From NCBI GenBank assembly GCA_023375785.1, contig SZWC01000034.1, positions 282,270 to 346,269 of the forward strand: a stretch of DNA of 64,000 nt. The letters are read 5' to 3'. A model generated the notes under the pieces. It had not been told where the DNA came from. It worked only from the letters and a program-made list of their open reading frames with translations, and did no database searches. This document shows, piece after piece, positions 22,359 to 32,900 of this stretch; within the stretch, counting starts at the first letter, position 1; each line of letters begins with the position of its first letter. The DNA comes from Penium margaritaceum. Its lineage: Eukaryota > Streptophyta > Zygnematophyceae > Desmidiales > Peniaceae. The position numbers were made by a program, and so were the translations under genes.

Positions 22359-22373
22359 GGGTTATGGGCCCAC
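22359..22373 (+). promoter_or_regulatory. Primer-binding site for the anticodon arm of initiator-Met tRNA
   Basis: GGGTTATGGGCCCAC begins two bases after the LTR. Its reverse complement GTGGGCCCATAACCC is the anticodon stem-loop of plant initiator-Met tRNA (CAU anticodon inside), as I recall that sequence. This is the half-tRNA priming mode described for Drosophila copia and yeast Ty5, unlike the 3'-end priming sites of the other elements in this window. Confidence 0.8.
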
Positions 22374-22675
22374 TCCTCTGGTTAGAGAAGTTTCACGCAC
22401 GCAACCGCCAAAGTCACAAGCAGTGAGAGCGCCTTCGCTCTCACCCATCCTCTCTCTTTGCAGGTCAATCATGAGCCGGAGGGGAATGCAACGCATCTGC
22501 ACCTTTCTGCCTTGGGAGCTGACATCAGCCTACATCAGCCTACATCTGCTTGCATCTGCCAACGTGAACAGGGCCAGCAGTTGCCTCTTCTCACCAACAG
22601 CCTACAACGGCCTCAAACACGGGTGCATCGGCATCAACAACAGGTGCAGCAGCTATAGCAGTTGTAGGTGTAGGG

Positions 22676-23152
22676 ATGGCTAGGACAGGGGAACCAGGGA
22701 ATCATTCTCCCATCCTCAAGTNGGAGGTGGGTGTTCACCTTGTGGCATGTGTCAAGCTCAACAAGAAGGCTCTTGCCGTTCTTGTGTCCTCCATACAACC
22801 CTCTGTCATCTCACACATCAGCGGTTGTACAGTGGCAGCCGCGGCATACGCCAAACTGGGCAAGGTGTTTCAGTCCTCCTCACTTGCCAGCCGTCTCTTC
22901 ATTCTACAAAACCTCATCAGTATGAGGCTTGGTGAAGGGGAGGATGTCTCCGCCTTTATGCAGAAGTTTGAGACTCTCTTGCAACAAGCCAACGGCATGG
23001 GGTGGGTCCTGAAATCGGATATGCAGGCCATGACTTTTCTGATGACGCTGCCGGAGAGCTGGGGTCCCATGATCACAGTGATTGGAGGGTGGACGGAAGA
23101 GCAAGTATCCTACACCACCGTCTCGGAGTATGTACGGCATGAAGCCATGTGA
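22676..23152 (+). pseudogene. Copia-1 gag, N-terminal part
   Basis: The product has the helical UBN2/retrotran_gag type seen in copia gag: KALAVLVSSIQPSVISHI, LFILQNLISMRLGEGEDVS and MTFLMTLPESW are typical motifs. A single N lies near its start. It is part of a decayed element. Confidence 0.8.
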
Positions 23153-23173
23153 CGCAGTAGTAGTGAAGCAAAC

Positions 23174-24100
23174 ATGGCTGCCTTTGCCTCACGAAGCAGC
23201 GGTGCCTTTCGTAATACCTCCTCCTCTGGGTACAAGGGAAACAACGGCACTGGTGGAAGGGGTCCAAAGCGTCAAGGAAACTGCCATAACTGTGGTAAGG
23301 CTGGACACTGGGCTTGGGAGTGCCGGGCACCCAAGAAGGAGGGAGGAGACGAGGATGAATGGCGAGGGGGACATGGTGGGAAGGATCCCACAAGCTTGAT
23401 GGCCGAGTGTGCCTCCAACAAAGGGAGGGCGATACTCAGGCCAGGAGCTTACGGCCTTGACTTGGGTACAAACGAGCACACCACCTATAAGAAGAGAGAC
23501 TTCATCTCTCTTGTTCCATGCAACAAAAACTTCAGAGTCGCCAACGGCAAGGTTGAGGCAGCTGAGGGGATTGGTGACAAGCTAGTCACAGTGGGTGTCA
23601 ACGGTGCGGACTCCGACCTCAAGCTAGAGGGGGTAGTCTACTTGCCATCCTTCACAGCCAACCTGCTCTCTGTCTCTAAGATAACTGACCATGGCATGAC
23701 AGTTGTTTTTACAGAGAAGGAAGCAGTGATAGTCCCTACCAAGGACATCAGCATTTCCTACCCTGCCAAGAAGGTTGTTGCACATGTCCATCGCGTTGAT
23801 GAACTCTACGTCTTGCAAACCAAGACAACAGCAACGGCTGAATCTTTGGCCGGGAGTGATGATGAGGAGAGCAACGATGCAGACTCTGATGACGAAGGAC
23901 ATGTTGGAGCAGCGGAAGCAGTGGCACCGGAATATTCGGCAACAAAACCAGACGCAAATGCAGCCACCGAGGCTGTTCATTCTAGCCAGTGCACATCGTC
24001 AGAGAACCTGTGGCACAGGCGCTTTGGGCATGTGGCTCATCGCACATTGGTACTCATGGATAAGCAGGAGCTAGTGCGTGGGATGGAGCTAGGTGATTAG
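23174..24100 (+). pseudogene. Copia-1 gag knuckle, protease and integrase zinc region
   Basis: In order: a CCHC zinc knuckle (CHNCGKAGHWAWEC), an aspartic-protease region (LDLGTNEHT at the usual DSGATxH place, then LPSFTANLLSVSKI), an acidic linker, and the integrase N-terminal histidine motif (LWHRRFGHVAHRTL). This order is standard for Ty1/copia. Confidence 0.85.
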
Positions 24101-24325
24101 GCGAAGGAAGCTGGGATCTTGTGTGAGCCATGCCTTCAAGGCAAGGCCAATAAGAAACCTTTCAAGCGTAATGGTATGTGCGCTCTCGCACCCCTTCACC
24201 TCATCCACTCTGACGTGCGTGGTCCCTTTCGCATACCGTCCAATGGAGGCAGCAGATATTTCCTCACATGCATCGACGACAACAGCCACAAGGTCTAGAT
24301 ATACTTTATCAAAAAGAAAAGTGAG

Positions 24326-26677
24326 GTGAAGGAGAATCTACAAGCCTTTGTCGCTATGGTCGAGCAACAGAGTGGAAGGAAGGTGAAGGCATTCAGGACG
24401 GACAATGGAGGGGAGTACAAAGCTGGCAGAGAGTGGCTCAAGGCACAGGGCATTGAACACCAGAAAACTACTCCCTACTCACCTCAAAGCAACGGCGTAG
24501 CAGAGATGATGAATCAGACCCTCCTTGGCATGACAAGGTGCATGCTCTTTGATGCCAAGCTGCCTCCTAGGTTCTGGGCTCAAGCAGCACGCACGGCTAC
24601 GTATCTTGTGAACCTCACACCTGCAGCAGCTTTGCGAAGGAGAGGCAAGAAGACGCAGACACAGCAGCTAAAGACACTTCAAGAAGCATGGTCGGGCAAG
24701 AAGCCGAACGCCTCCCATCTCAAGGTGTTCGGTTGTACCGGCTTTGCCAAGGTCCAGGCAGGTGAGGGTCCTGGAAAGCTCGATGCAAGAGCACGAAAGT
24801 GTATTTTCATCGGCTATGACACCACCCACAGAGCTTATAGAATGTGGGACCTAGGAGCTAAGAAGGTCATCCGCAGCAAAGACGTGGATTTTCACGAACG
24901 TTCAGTGAGTAAGGGAGAGCTTATTGAACTTGAGAACACTGCAAAACAGGGAGAGTGGCTCACTCTTCTTGAGAAGGGAGACGATGCACCAGCACAATGG
25001 CATGGGCTGGGTACTACAACAGGGAGAGAAGCTGATGAAGATGACTCGGATGAATCAGCCTCCGAGTCCGACGTATCTGATCCTCCAGACCATGAGGAGG
25101 ATATCTCTCCCCCCATCGACGACAAAACAAACCTCCAGCCTCTACATCAACAGCAACAGCAAGCAGGTCCAAGGAGCAGTTCACGTCTGAAAGTTCCTCG
25201 GCAGCATTACGATGTAGATAGGGGTGAATGGACAGGCTTCAACTATTCGTTCATGGTTCAAGAGGAGCCAACGTCTGTCGCAGAGGCACTCGCGCGGCCT
25301 GAAAAAGCTGAGTGGGATGAAGCAATTCGCAGTGAACTCAGCTTTATCGAGGAGAATGGGACATGGGTACTGGTGGACAGACCTGCCGGCGCTCATGTTG
25401 TGGGTTCCAAGTGGGTGCTGAAAGTAAAACGGAAACAGGATGGTAAGATAGACAAGTACAAGGCACGGGTGGTAGCAAAGGGGTTCTCTCAACGGCCTGG
25501 CGCAGAGTACGATGAGACCTTTGCTCCCGTTGTGACGTTTGCCTCCATCCGGTCAATGATCGCCATTGCTGCTGCCAAGACCATGGAGGTCCACCAGATG
25601 GATGTCAAGACAGCCTTCCTTTACGGCAAACTTGACAAGGAGGTGTTGATGGAGGTTCCAGAGGGGGTTGATGCGCCCGAGGGCAAGGTGTGCAGGCTGG
25701 TGAAGGCGCTCTATGGGCTAAAACAAGCGCCAAGACTTTGGTACCAAGAGATGGATACATTCATGGCCAAGGAGTCCTTCATGCACTGCGACAACGACCC
25801 TAGCATGTACGTGTATGAGAGCGACAAAGGGACTATGTTGGTCGCCTTGTACGTTGATGACCTGATTCTGTGCTCTTCTTCAACGCAGCTGCTGGACGAT
25901 CTCAAGGGGCAGCTGAGTAGTAGGTTCAAGATGAAGGACATGGGTCCTCTTAACTTCTACCTTGCCATTGCCATCAAGCGTGACAGAGCCGCAGGTACCA
26001 TCAGCATGAACCAGACAAATTACATCGACTCTATCCTCAAACGATACGACATGGCAGATTGCAAGCCTGCCAGCACACCCATGAGCTCAGAGTGCAAGTT
26101 CTCCACCTCCATGTCCCCACCCAACGAAGCGAAGAAAACTGACATGCTGGGCATCCCATATCAGTCTACAGTGGGCAGTCTGATGTATGCCATGGTCGCC
26201 ACCCGGCCAGATATAGCCCATGCTGTTGGGCAGGTGAGCCGGTTTGTGGCCAATCTTGGTCCACTTCACTGGCAGGCTGTGAAGCGCATCATGCGCTACC
26301 TTAAGGGGACGCGACACGTGGGACTCCAGTTTGGAGGCATCGCTGGATCTGCGTCACTCCGTCTCATGTGCTACACCGACACTGACTGGGGAGGCAATAT
26401 CGACGACAGAAAATCCACCTCCGGCTTTGTGTGTATACTAAATGGAGGTGCTGTCAGTTTGGCGAGTCGCAAGCAGGAGTGTGTCTCTCTGTCAACAGCT
26501 GAAGCTGAGTACATTGCATTGGCTGAGGTGTGTAAAGAGGTGCAGTGGCTTCGAAGCTTGCTCTCTGAGATGAAGGCACCACAGGCAACGGCAACAATCA
26601 TCAAGATTGACAACATGAGCGCGATTGACATGTCCAAGAACCCAGTTCTGTCCAGGCGCACAAAGCACATCGANTAG
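24326..26677 (+). pseudogene. Copia-1 integrase core, reverse transcriptase and RNase H
   Basis: A long 783-residue stretch. The integrase core end has FRTDNGGEY and SPQSNGVAEMMNQTLL. The copia RT has KARVVAKGFSQRPGAEYDET, QMDVKTAFLYGKL, ALYGLKQAPRLWYQ and the catalytic YVDDLILC. RNase H has CYTDTDWGGNIDDRKSTSGF and SLSTAEAEYIALAE. It is cut at its end by the N at 26674. Confidence 0.93.
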
Positions 26678-26958
26678 AAATGTGCTTTTGAGTTATAGGA
26701 CTGGACAGACAGCTATAAAAGGACTTGTCTTGCATGCTCATCAATCAACCCTTGCTTGATGCTCTCTTGCGTATTGACGACTTGAGCTCTTCTTGAGATG
26801 TAATGCTAAGGCGTTAGTACTCTTGAAGGTGAAGTGTATGCCTAATTAAGTTTGGGGTGCACGACACATACCTGCAAAGGAAGAAGGTGTAAAAACCTTT
26901 GTGAGCTTTTTTGGTTTCGCGGCTTCTCTGCCGGAGGTGGTTAGCTCAGGAACTAACA
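26675..26958 (+). repeat. Copia-1 3' LTR, partial
   Basis: This corresponds to the last 284 bases of the 5' LTR (from 22074) and ends AACTAACA, followed by the CCTTC duplication. It begins immediately after a single N. Confidence 0.9.
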
Positions 26959-28257
26959 CCTTCTTCACACATTCGTTATGCAAGAAACATCCGCACTTCT
27001 CACACCATGGGGTCACTCATCTCAGCTCCCTCAAGCCGCTGGGGCAATCCCCTTCCGCCGTGCCTGTGCGTGGTCGTATCTAACAACCACCGTAGTTATC
27101 CCTCCCCTCTTCATTTGTCTTGATGCAGGCGGCGTGTGCTTCCCGCTTGCAGTAGTCGCATTTCCTGTGTGGAGCCCCCAGCGGTCGTCTGTAGCCACTG
27201 CATACAATGCCTGTCGCAACATTGTGCTCCTGCCCGAGCATGACTCTCATCTCGGTGGGTATTCCTTGTTTGACCTTTTGGCAGGGCACGCAGATCCAGC
27301 CTCCTTCTTCATCCACCATTCCACACTCCTGATGCATGTAGCGCTTTCAACGCCTGCACTGTATGGCAGGCAGGTGTACCCGCTTCTCGCACCACAAGCA
27401 ATTATCGGTGCGAGGTGTCTTCTGTCCCACTGCTCCTTGCCTGCGCCTGTACCCCTTGCTTATCCCCCTCCTGCTGCAATACCCCCGACCCAACTGCCTC
27501 CTCCTGGCCCCGCTCCTGCCATGGCATCCCTATTCGCACCTCCCTGTCTCACCCCTGCTTCAACCCCAGGCCTCTTTGTCCCCTCGTCCCTTCCTGGCTC
27601 TATTAGCAACCTAGCATTTCCACACCATGCGCTTCGCGCTGTCCCCGCGCCTGCCTCTGCTGCCTTCCCTCGCACTCCCGTGGGCGCCCCTCGCAGTCCT
27701 GCGGATGTTGATCCCCTTGCCAGTGAAGGGTGATGGGGGCTCCTATCTACTCCTCTCCCCTTGTGTTGTCCTCCCAAGGTGGAACGATGGTTCCACCGTC
27801 GTGTCGGTGCATCATCCACCGGAGCACCGGCCTGTCCCTGTGCCCCTTAGCATCCAGGTGTCATTGCTCCTCCCCTAGCATTAGCTCCCCGTCCTTGCTG
27901 CGTCCTTCCTGGTGCACTTGGTATGTCGGAGCACTGGGTAGGTCGATTATCCGCCGCAGGTGGATGAGGGTGGGATCGCACATCTGGTCCCTGTGCGTTT
28001 GGTGGCCTCAGTGCTGCCGGTGGCGGCCCATTTATGAAGAGGCACCACTGAGGTGTCGCGGTTAACGCCTCGTTGACCATAGCCAGCACCGTCCTTCTTA
28101 CTTCGGAGACATCCCTGTTCCCCAGCGTCCTCATTGCCAACACTGCCTTCTAAGCCACTACTCCCTCCGGTCCGGAAAATGCCACTACATTGCGGTTGAG
28201 TTGTTCCACTGGGTGGGCATCTGCGTATGAGCGTGGCACTGCCCTTTCCCCCGCGCC

Positions 28258-28965
28258 CTACCATTCTTCCCCTCTCTGCTGCTTCTTATCCCGTGCCTGG
28301 GCCTCGAGGAGTCGCAGCTTTGCCACACATTTGTCGCAGTGATGTCCTACCCCTGGCAGCACCTGCCCGCACGGTCGATGGAGCGGCTGGTGGCATCCCT
28401 CACACCACTCGCTGGCGTTGTGGTTACCACACTTTGTACAGTACAGGCTCCACTCCAGTTCTGCCGCTTGCCAACCTCCCCTTCCATGCTCCTCTCTTTC
28501 TTTCCGCATTATCCCTTTCAGCTCCGGCATATAGGCCGGACATACATGCACTGCCTTCTGTTGCAGCAAATCCTCTTCTCCATTGATATAGTGGAGGGCC
28601 ACCCTGTAATTGAAGTAGCATTTATTCTGTGTCCTCACCGGCCGCTTGCAACTCCCGCACTCCTCCATCTCCTCCACCCCGGGCGCACTTGGTCCAGCTG
28701 CCTGTCCACCCTCCTTGCCCATCTCCTGTTCTTGTTCAACTAGCCCCCGGATGCAGCTCTTGCAATACCGTCCCAATCCTGGAATCTCGGTCCCAAACTT
28801 GCGGTGGAGGAGTGCTTTACATTCATAGCACCAGGTTGCCTCCGTGGGGTCGTGTGGCTCTCCACAGGCTTCACACCTCTCAATACAACGCTTGGGTATG
28901 GACCTATTCTTCCTCCTCTCCTCTTGGTCCGCTTTTGCCACATGATCGGTGCACACTTCTTGCAC
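28258..28965 (-). CDS. Open frame with three PHD-like fingers
   Basis: A 235-residue open frame. Finger 1, residues 31-71: CEAC, then WCYECKALLHRKFG, then CKSC. Finger 2, residues 103-145: CGSC, then a diverged centre with several ligands lost. Finger 3, residues 176-213: CTKC, then WCEGCHQPLHRPCG, then CDKC with all eight C4HC3 ligands present. A conserved Trp precedes the third Cys, and Pro-Gly-x-Gly precedes the last Cys pair in fingers 1 and 3. The linkers are Glu/Arg/Lys-rich. Spacing fits PHD-like or DC1-like cross-brace fingers better than RING. No other domain is recognised. This is the best preserved part of the finger region. Confidence 0.6.
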   Translation of the reverse strand: MQEVCTDHVAKADQEERRKNRSIPKRCIERCEACGEPHDPTEATWCYECKALLHRKFGTEIPGLGRYCKSCIRGLVEQEQEMGKEGGQAAGPSAPGVEEMEECGSCKRPVRTQNKCYFNYRVALHYINGEEDLLQQKAVHVCPAYMPELKGIMRKEREEHGRGGWQAAELEWSLYCTKCGNHNASEWCEGCHQPLHRPCGQVLPGVGHHCDKCVAKLRLLEAQARDKKQQRGEEW

Positions 28966-29177
28966 CTCATCACCTTCCGCTGCATCCTTATCTTCGGATC
29001 CTGGCAGGCTGCATGCAGAGAATGTCTTTACAGGTAGCAGCGGAACGAAGTGGTAGCATCATTCGGCTCTTCACAGTTACCACAGGGTTCCTTCTCGTCC
29101 TGCAGCACATTGGATTTCCCAGCCGCGGCCCCCGTCCCCGAGCGGATCCTTTCCTCCTCCCTTTCTTTCCGCAATTC

Positions 29178-29540
29178 CTACTCACTGTCTACCCCCATGC
29201 TCTCCTTCAGATTCGCTGCATAAACCTGACACATCTTGATGTCGTGCAGGATGTCAAGGTCCAAGTCGCAACATGCCAAATGTAGGCTGGCCTTGCATCC
29301 CTCGCACACCACCTCTCCCTTGGTGGCAACCGGGTTCTTAAACGTTGTGCAGAGTTGCAGAGCCACCTCCTCCTCTCTTTCATCTTCATCCTGATCATCC
29401 GCCTCAATGCTTAATTCTATCTCTTCATGCCGCTGCTCCTCTTCCCCTTGTGTGGATGTCTGTTGTCTTGAGTGTGCTTGCGTTTCAAGCCAGGAACTGG
29501 TTGGCCATAAAGATCTGTCATCAGGGGAACTGAGTACCAT
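29178..29540 (-). pseudogene. N-terminal finger and acidic region of the PHD-like protein
   Basis: 120 residues with an acidic stretch (EADDQDEDEREEE) and a diverged finger with the core CEGCKASLHLAC. The neighbouring frame (29417-29773) is strongly basic (EEQRKKKQNGPRR) and reads from the 87-bp repeat region. A further finger (CGNC ... HSLHAAC ... CKKC) lies just downstream at about 29.1-28.95 kb in the same frame as this one. Confidence 0.45.
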
Positions 29541-29745
29541 CTTGAAGGAGGAGCATTGAGCAAGCAGTGGTGTTCTTCTCCCGTGGGTACTGGCTCCTTT
29601 TCCTCTCCCTGTTTCTCCGCCTCTTTTCGTTGCTTATTTTTCCCCGGTCCAGCTCTTCGGGGTCCATTTTGTTTCTTCTTCCGTTGCTCCTCCCGCTGCT
29701 CCTCCATTGTTGCTGCTAGTGGTGCTTGCGCCTCGGGCGCCGTGC

Positions 29746-29929
29746 CGGGTGCAGCTGCCACAGAAGGCAGCACCTCTTGTCCCCACTACTGTGCTGCTGC
29801 TGCTGGTGGCGCTGGCGCTCCGGGCGCCGCACCGTGTGCAGTTGCCACAAAAGGCAGCACTCTCTGTCTCCGATGCTCTGCTGCTGCTGCTGGTGGCGCT
29901 GGCGCTCCGGGCGCCGCGCCGAGTGTAGC
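29746..29929. repeat. 87-bp minisatellite, left part
   Basis: Units start near 29746, 29833 and 29921 (GGTGCAGCTGCCACAGAAGG, then a GCTGCTGCTG run, then CTCCGGGCGCCG). Eighty-seven bases is 29 codons, so all six frames stay largely open. The array is cut at 29929 by the hAT insertion and resumes at 33692. Confidence 0.9.
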
Positions 29930-32900
29930 CAATGTTGACCTCGGTACCTCGGACAACGGTACAACGTTGTGGACAACGGTACATCGTTGTAGGTAGAGAC
30001 AGGCACATCGATGTGGGGGGGGGCAGATTTCTGCCATACTGCACATTTAACACCAAGTACAAGAAATAGTAAAACCAGCCATTTCTAACAACCATATAGA
30101 AAACTCATTACAAGAACTTTCTAGTCATTATGTTAATCATCATGTTGTAGAGCGGCTACCTTGTCTTAGCAATACAATGCACCACTACCACTGCATTTGC
30201 ACCCATGATTACTGAGTTTTGCACATCACCATGTGGCTTTGGACCCAAGCATTCCACCAAAACATTGAACATTGCACCTCAGCATTGCACATTGTACGCA
30301 ATGTATGAAACAGAGCAATCTGTTGATAGAAAAAACTTTGTTGAGAACACACGTCAGAAAGTTGCAGGCACTAGGAAATGGACCATGACCTGATCATGGT
30401 CCAACTACTTTTGGCCACGGGCAGGACGCTTATGGCTAGATCCAACAGCTGCTTTGCCAACTCCTGTTGCTGTTGTTGAATGCTTGGTCCCACTGCTAGA
30501 TGCTGCTGCTGTTGTAGGTGAGGTGGGTCTGTCACTTGGGTTCTCATCATTCTCGGCTTCTTCACCACCCTCTCCCCCTACCTCAGTCCCACCACCTTGC
30601 TCAGTAGGCACTGATGCAGTTGCGGCTCAAACTTTCTCCCGCATGCGAATACGGCGGGCATGTGGCAGGCCCGGGGCATCTCCCATGCTGCGGATGTGTG
30701 CCTCTACCTCCACCACCTCATCATCAAATGTGGACTCCTCCTCCTCCGCCTCCTGTCCCTCGTCACCACTGCTCTCATCACTGTCACCATCACCCTACTC
30801 CACCTCATCTCCCTCTTCCACTATGTCCCCATCCTGCTCGCTTACATCCCCTTCCTCTGCGTCCACCGCCCTGATGAGCTGCTTTGCTGCACACCTGCCA
30901 GTGCGGCCATAGTGTTTGCAAAGCCTCACATTGCACCTCACGAGCAGCTCTAGTGTCGACACAAACAGGCGGTTCCTCCTAGCAGTGTGCATGAGCTCGT
31001 GAGTAGAGAATGCCCTTTCACATTCAGAGGACGAGCAAGGCTAAGACAACAGTTTTAGGGCAAGGTCACGGAGAACAGGAAGGTAGGCAGTGAAATTGAC
31101 ATGCCATTCAACTACACTCATGGTGCGGCACTTGACTTTTGCAACAGCAGCAACTGCCCTGGTATTTTTTGCGACAGAGACGTTTGGGTCAACATCAACC
31201 ATGATTTGAGCTTTCTAAAATGCAGAAATCTCCTTCATCAGCTGATCGTGCTTGTCCTCAAGAACCAGAGCATCAGCCACAGACTGCCAGGCCAACAGTG
31301 TCACATAGTCCGCGGACAGGTCATTGCCAAAGTGTTCCGGATGAACACGTCTGGCAGCAGCATACAGTGGACATGCAATGTTGGTGGACCAACGGTGGTT
31401 CAGGCGGCCCAGCACATAATCCACATGCACCTTTGCAACATTTGCTGCCTTTTTCCCCTTTGTCTTGGCCAGTGCAGCCAACTCCTCACAGAAGTCCAAC
31501 AGGGCCTCGTAAGTCTCACCTGTACCCCCACCCGGGCTGTCTGCCACCCTCAGTGCCCGCATGAGGCTCCAGGAGGTCCTTGAGCTGGCGCACCTGCAGC
31601 CAAAACACTCTACGCCTAACAATGCGGCGAACCTCATTTTTACGGGCCTTGTATCCACTGTCTCTCTTGCTGCCGAGCTGCTTCTACAAGTCAGAGTCCA
31701 CCAACGTCTCCAAGTTCTCTTTCTAGTCCAACATTCTCTCGGTCATGGTGAGCACTGAAGCAAAGCAAGTGTCACACCGTGTGACCAGGACCTTCCCATT
31801 GGTCCTGGCCTTCAGCCACGATCGGGGCATCTCGTTGTTCCTGAAGAATGAGACCACTTTCTCACACCTTGCAATAACTCCAGCCCCCCATGCACACTTT
31901 GCAACAGCCTTCATCGCCATGTCTATTTTGTGGGCACAGCACCCTTGCCAAAAGATGCTTGGGTACTTTGCTGCCAGGTCACCAAAGGCTCGCTTGTTGG
32001 TACTGGTGTTTTCACAGATGACAGAAACGACCCTTGATACGCCCACCTCTTCGATGGCTGCCTCGATGACGCTGGCTGTGTACTCGGCGTCCCTGGTCAT
32101 GCCACTTGCGTCTCTGTTGAAAACGTGCACGGAGCCCTGCGCGTTTACTGCCATTGCGTTGTAGATTAGGCAGATCTGCTGGTCGCTCTACTCATCAATG
32201 GCAAGACTGGTGCCGTAGATGTCTCACGCCTGCTTCAGTGGGATGTCCAGCTCCGCTAGCTCTCTCTCCAGGGCCGGGAGTAGCTCCTTCACGACTGTAG
32301 TCCTGCTAGGGAGGCGGAAACTGTTTGTGGTCTTGCGTGCAGCTTTCACAACATCCATGATGCACGGCTCTCTGCAGAAGGAGATCGGGAGGGCCGATAT
32401 GGCCATCAGCTTGACGATCGAGAGCTGGCACTTCTCGGTCGCCTTGCGCTCCGCGTGCTGGTCCAGAGTGGTCTGCCGGAAAGAGGAGGGACAGCTTACG
32501 TCGAACAGCGGCACTTGCCCTTCCAGATGGGTGGAAGGAGAGGCACGGGAAACTTGCTGCTACTGCTATTGCTGCTTCTGCTGCCGGTCTTCCTGCTGCT
32601 CTTCATCGTCACTGTCTTTGAGAAGTGTGAACCCAGCAACTGCTGCCTCCTCTTCGCGCTGCCTCTTCTCCCACAGTTTGATCCATGGCACTGGGAGATT
32701 AGCAGTACCCCACTCCTCGCCCATGCCCTTGTAAAGGTTGACGTTGTGCGGTTTCCATCCGGCGCGAGGCGGGTCTGCACGGTCAAGCCCTAGCGCATCT
32801 CGTGTGGTTGGGGGTGGATAGGGGCAGGTCTTGATGTTTCCGTTCGACTCTCCAAAATGCCCTCGAATCCTGTTGCATGTGCCAGAGCTAATCTTGGCAC

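Larger units (their letters stand above)
21704..26958 (+). mobile_element. Ty1/copia LTR retrotransposon 1
   Basis: A copia element with perfect 5-bp target duplications CCTTC (21699-21703, 26959-26963) and LTR ends TGTT...AACA. The order on the plus strand is 5' LTR (21704-22356), primer site, gag with a CCHC knuckle (CHNCGKAGHWAWEC near 23285), protease, integrase, reverse transcriptase, RNase H and 3' LTR. This GAG-PR-INT-RT-RH order is diagnostic of copia. Two single N bases (22722 and 26674) mark places where sequence seems to be missing from the assembly, and the second removes the end of pol and the first part of the 3' LTR. The comparable LTR stretches differ by about 4% by eye. It is a fossil with a few breaks. 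Confidence 0.93.
26964..29745 (-). pseudogene. Tandem PHD-like (C4HC3) zinc-finger coding region, unknown protein
   Basis: The minus strand encodes a run of related zinc-binding modules of the form Cys-x2-Cys ... Cys-x2-Cys-x4-His-x2-Cys ... Cys-x2-Cys. I count about seven here (near 29.3, 29.05, 28.8, 28.6, 28.4, 27.35 and 27.2 kb) plus one beyond the copia insertion at 21.6 kb. They lie in several frames, separated by charged or Gly/Arg/Pro-rich linkers (27.46-28.2 kb), so either introns or frame damage is present. An acidic/basic, Lys/Glu-rich N-terminal part (29417-29773) precedes them. PHD fingers normally read histone tails, but nothing here proves that role. Host gene remnant or mobile-element protein are both possible. 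Confidence 0.5.

Noticed and set aside
26978-27733. 251-residue plus-strand frame after copia-1
   Set aside because: It lies antisense to finger modules on the minus strand, is Pro/Ala/Leu-rich and has no recognisable domain.
29556-29996. Plus-strand Ala/Gly/Ser-rich open frames in the 87-bp repeats (also 33553-34224)
   Set aside because: An 87-bp unit with high GC leaves nearly all six frames open, so openness is not evidence. No domain, and the neighbouring coding signals are on the minus strand.
31723-32568. Reassigned stop codons (TAG read as Gln) to explain the interrupted transposase
   Set aside because: Stops include TGA as well as TAG, they occur only in decayed mobile elements, and a frame change is also present. 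Ordinary decay explains all of it.
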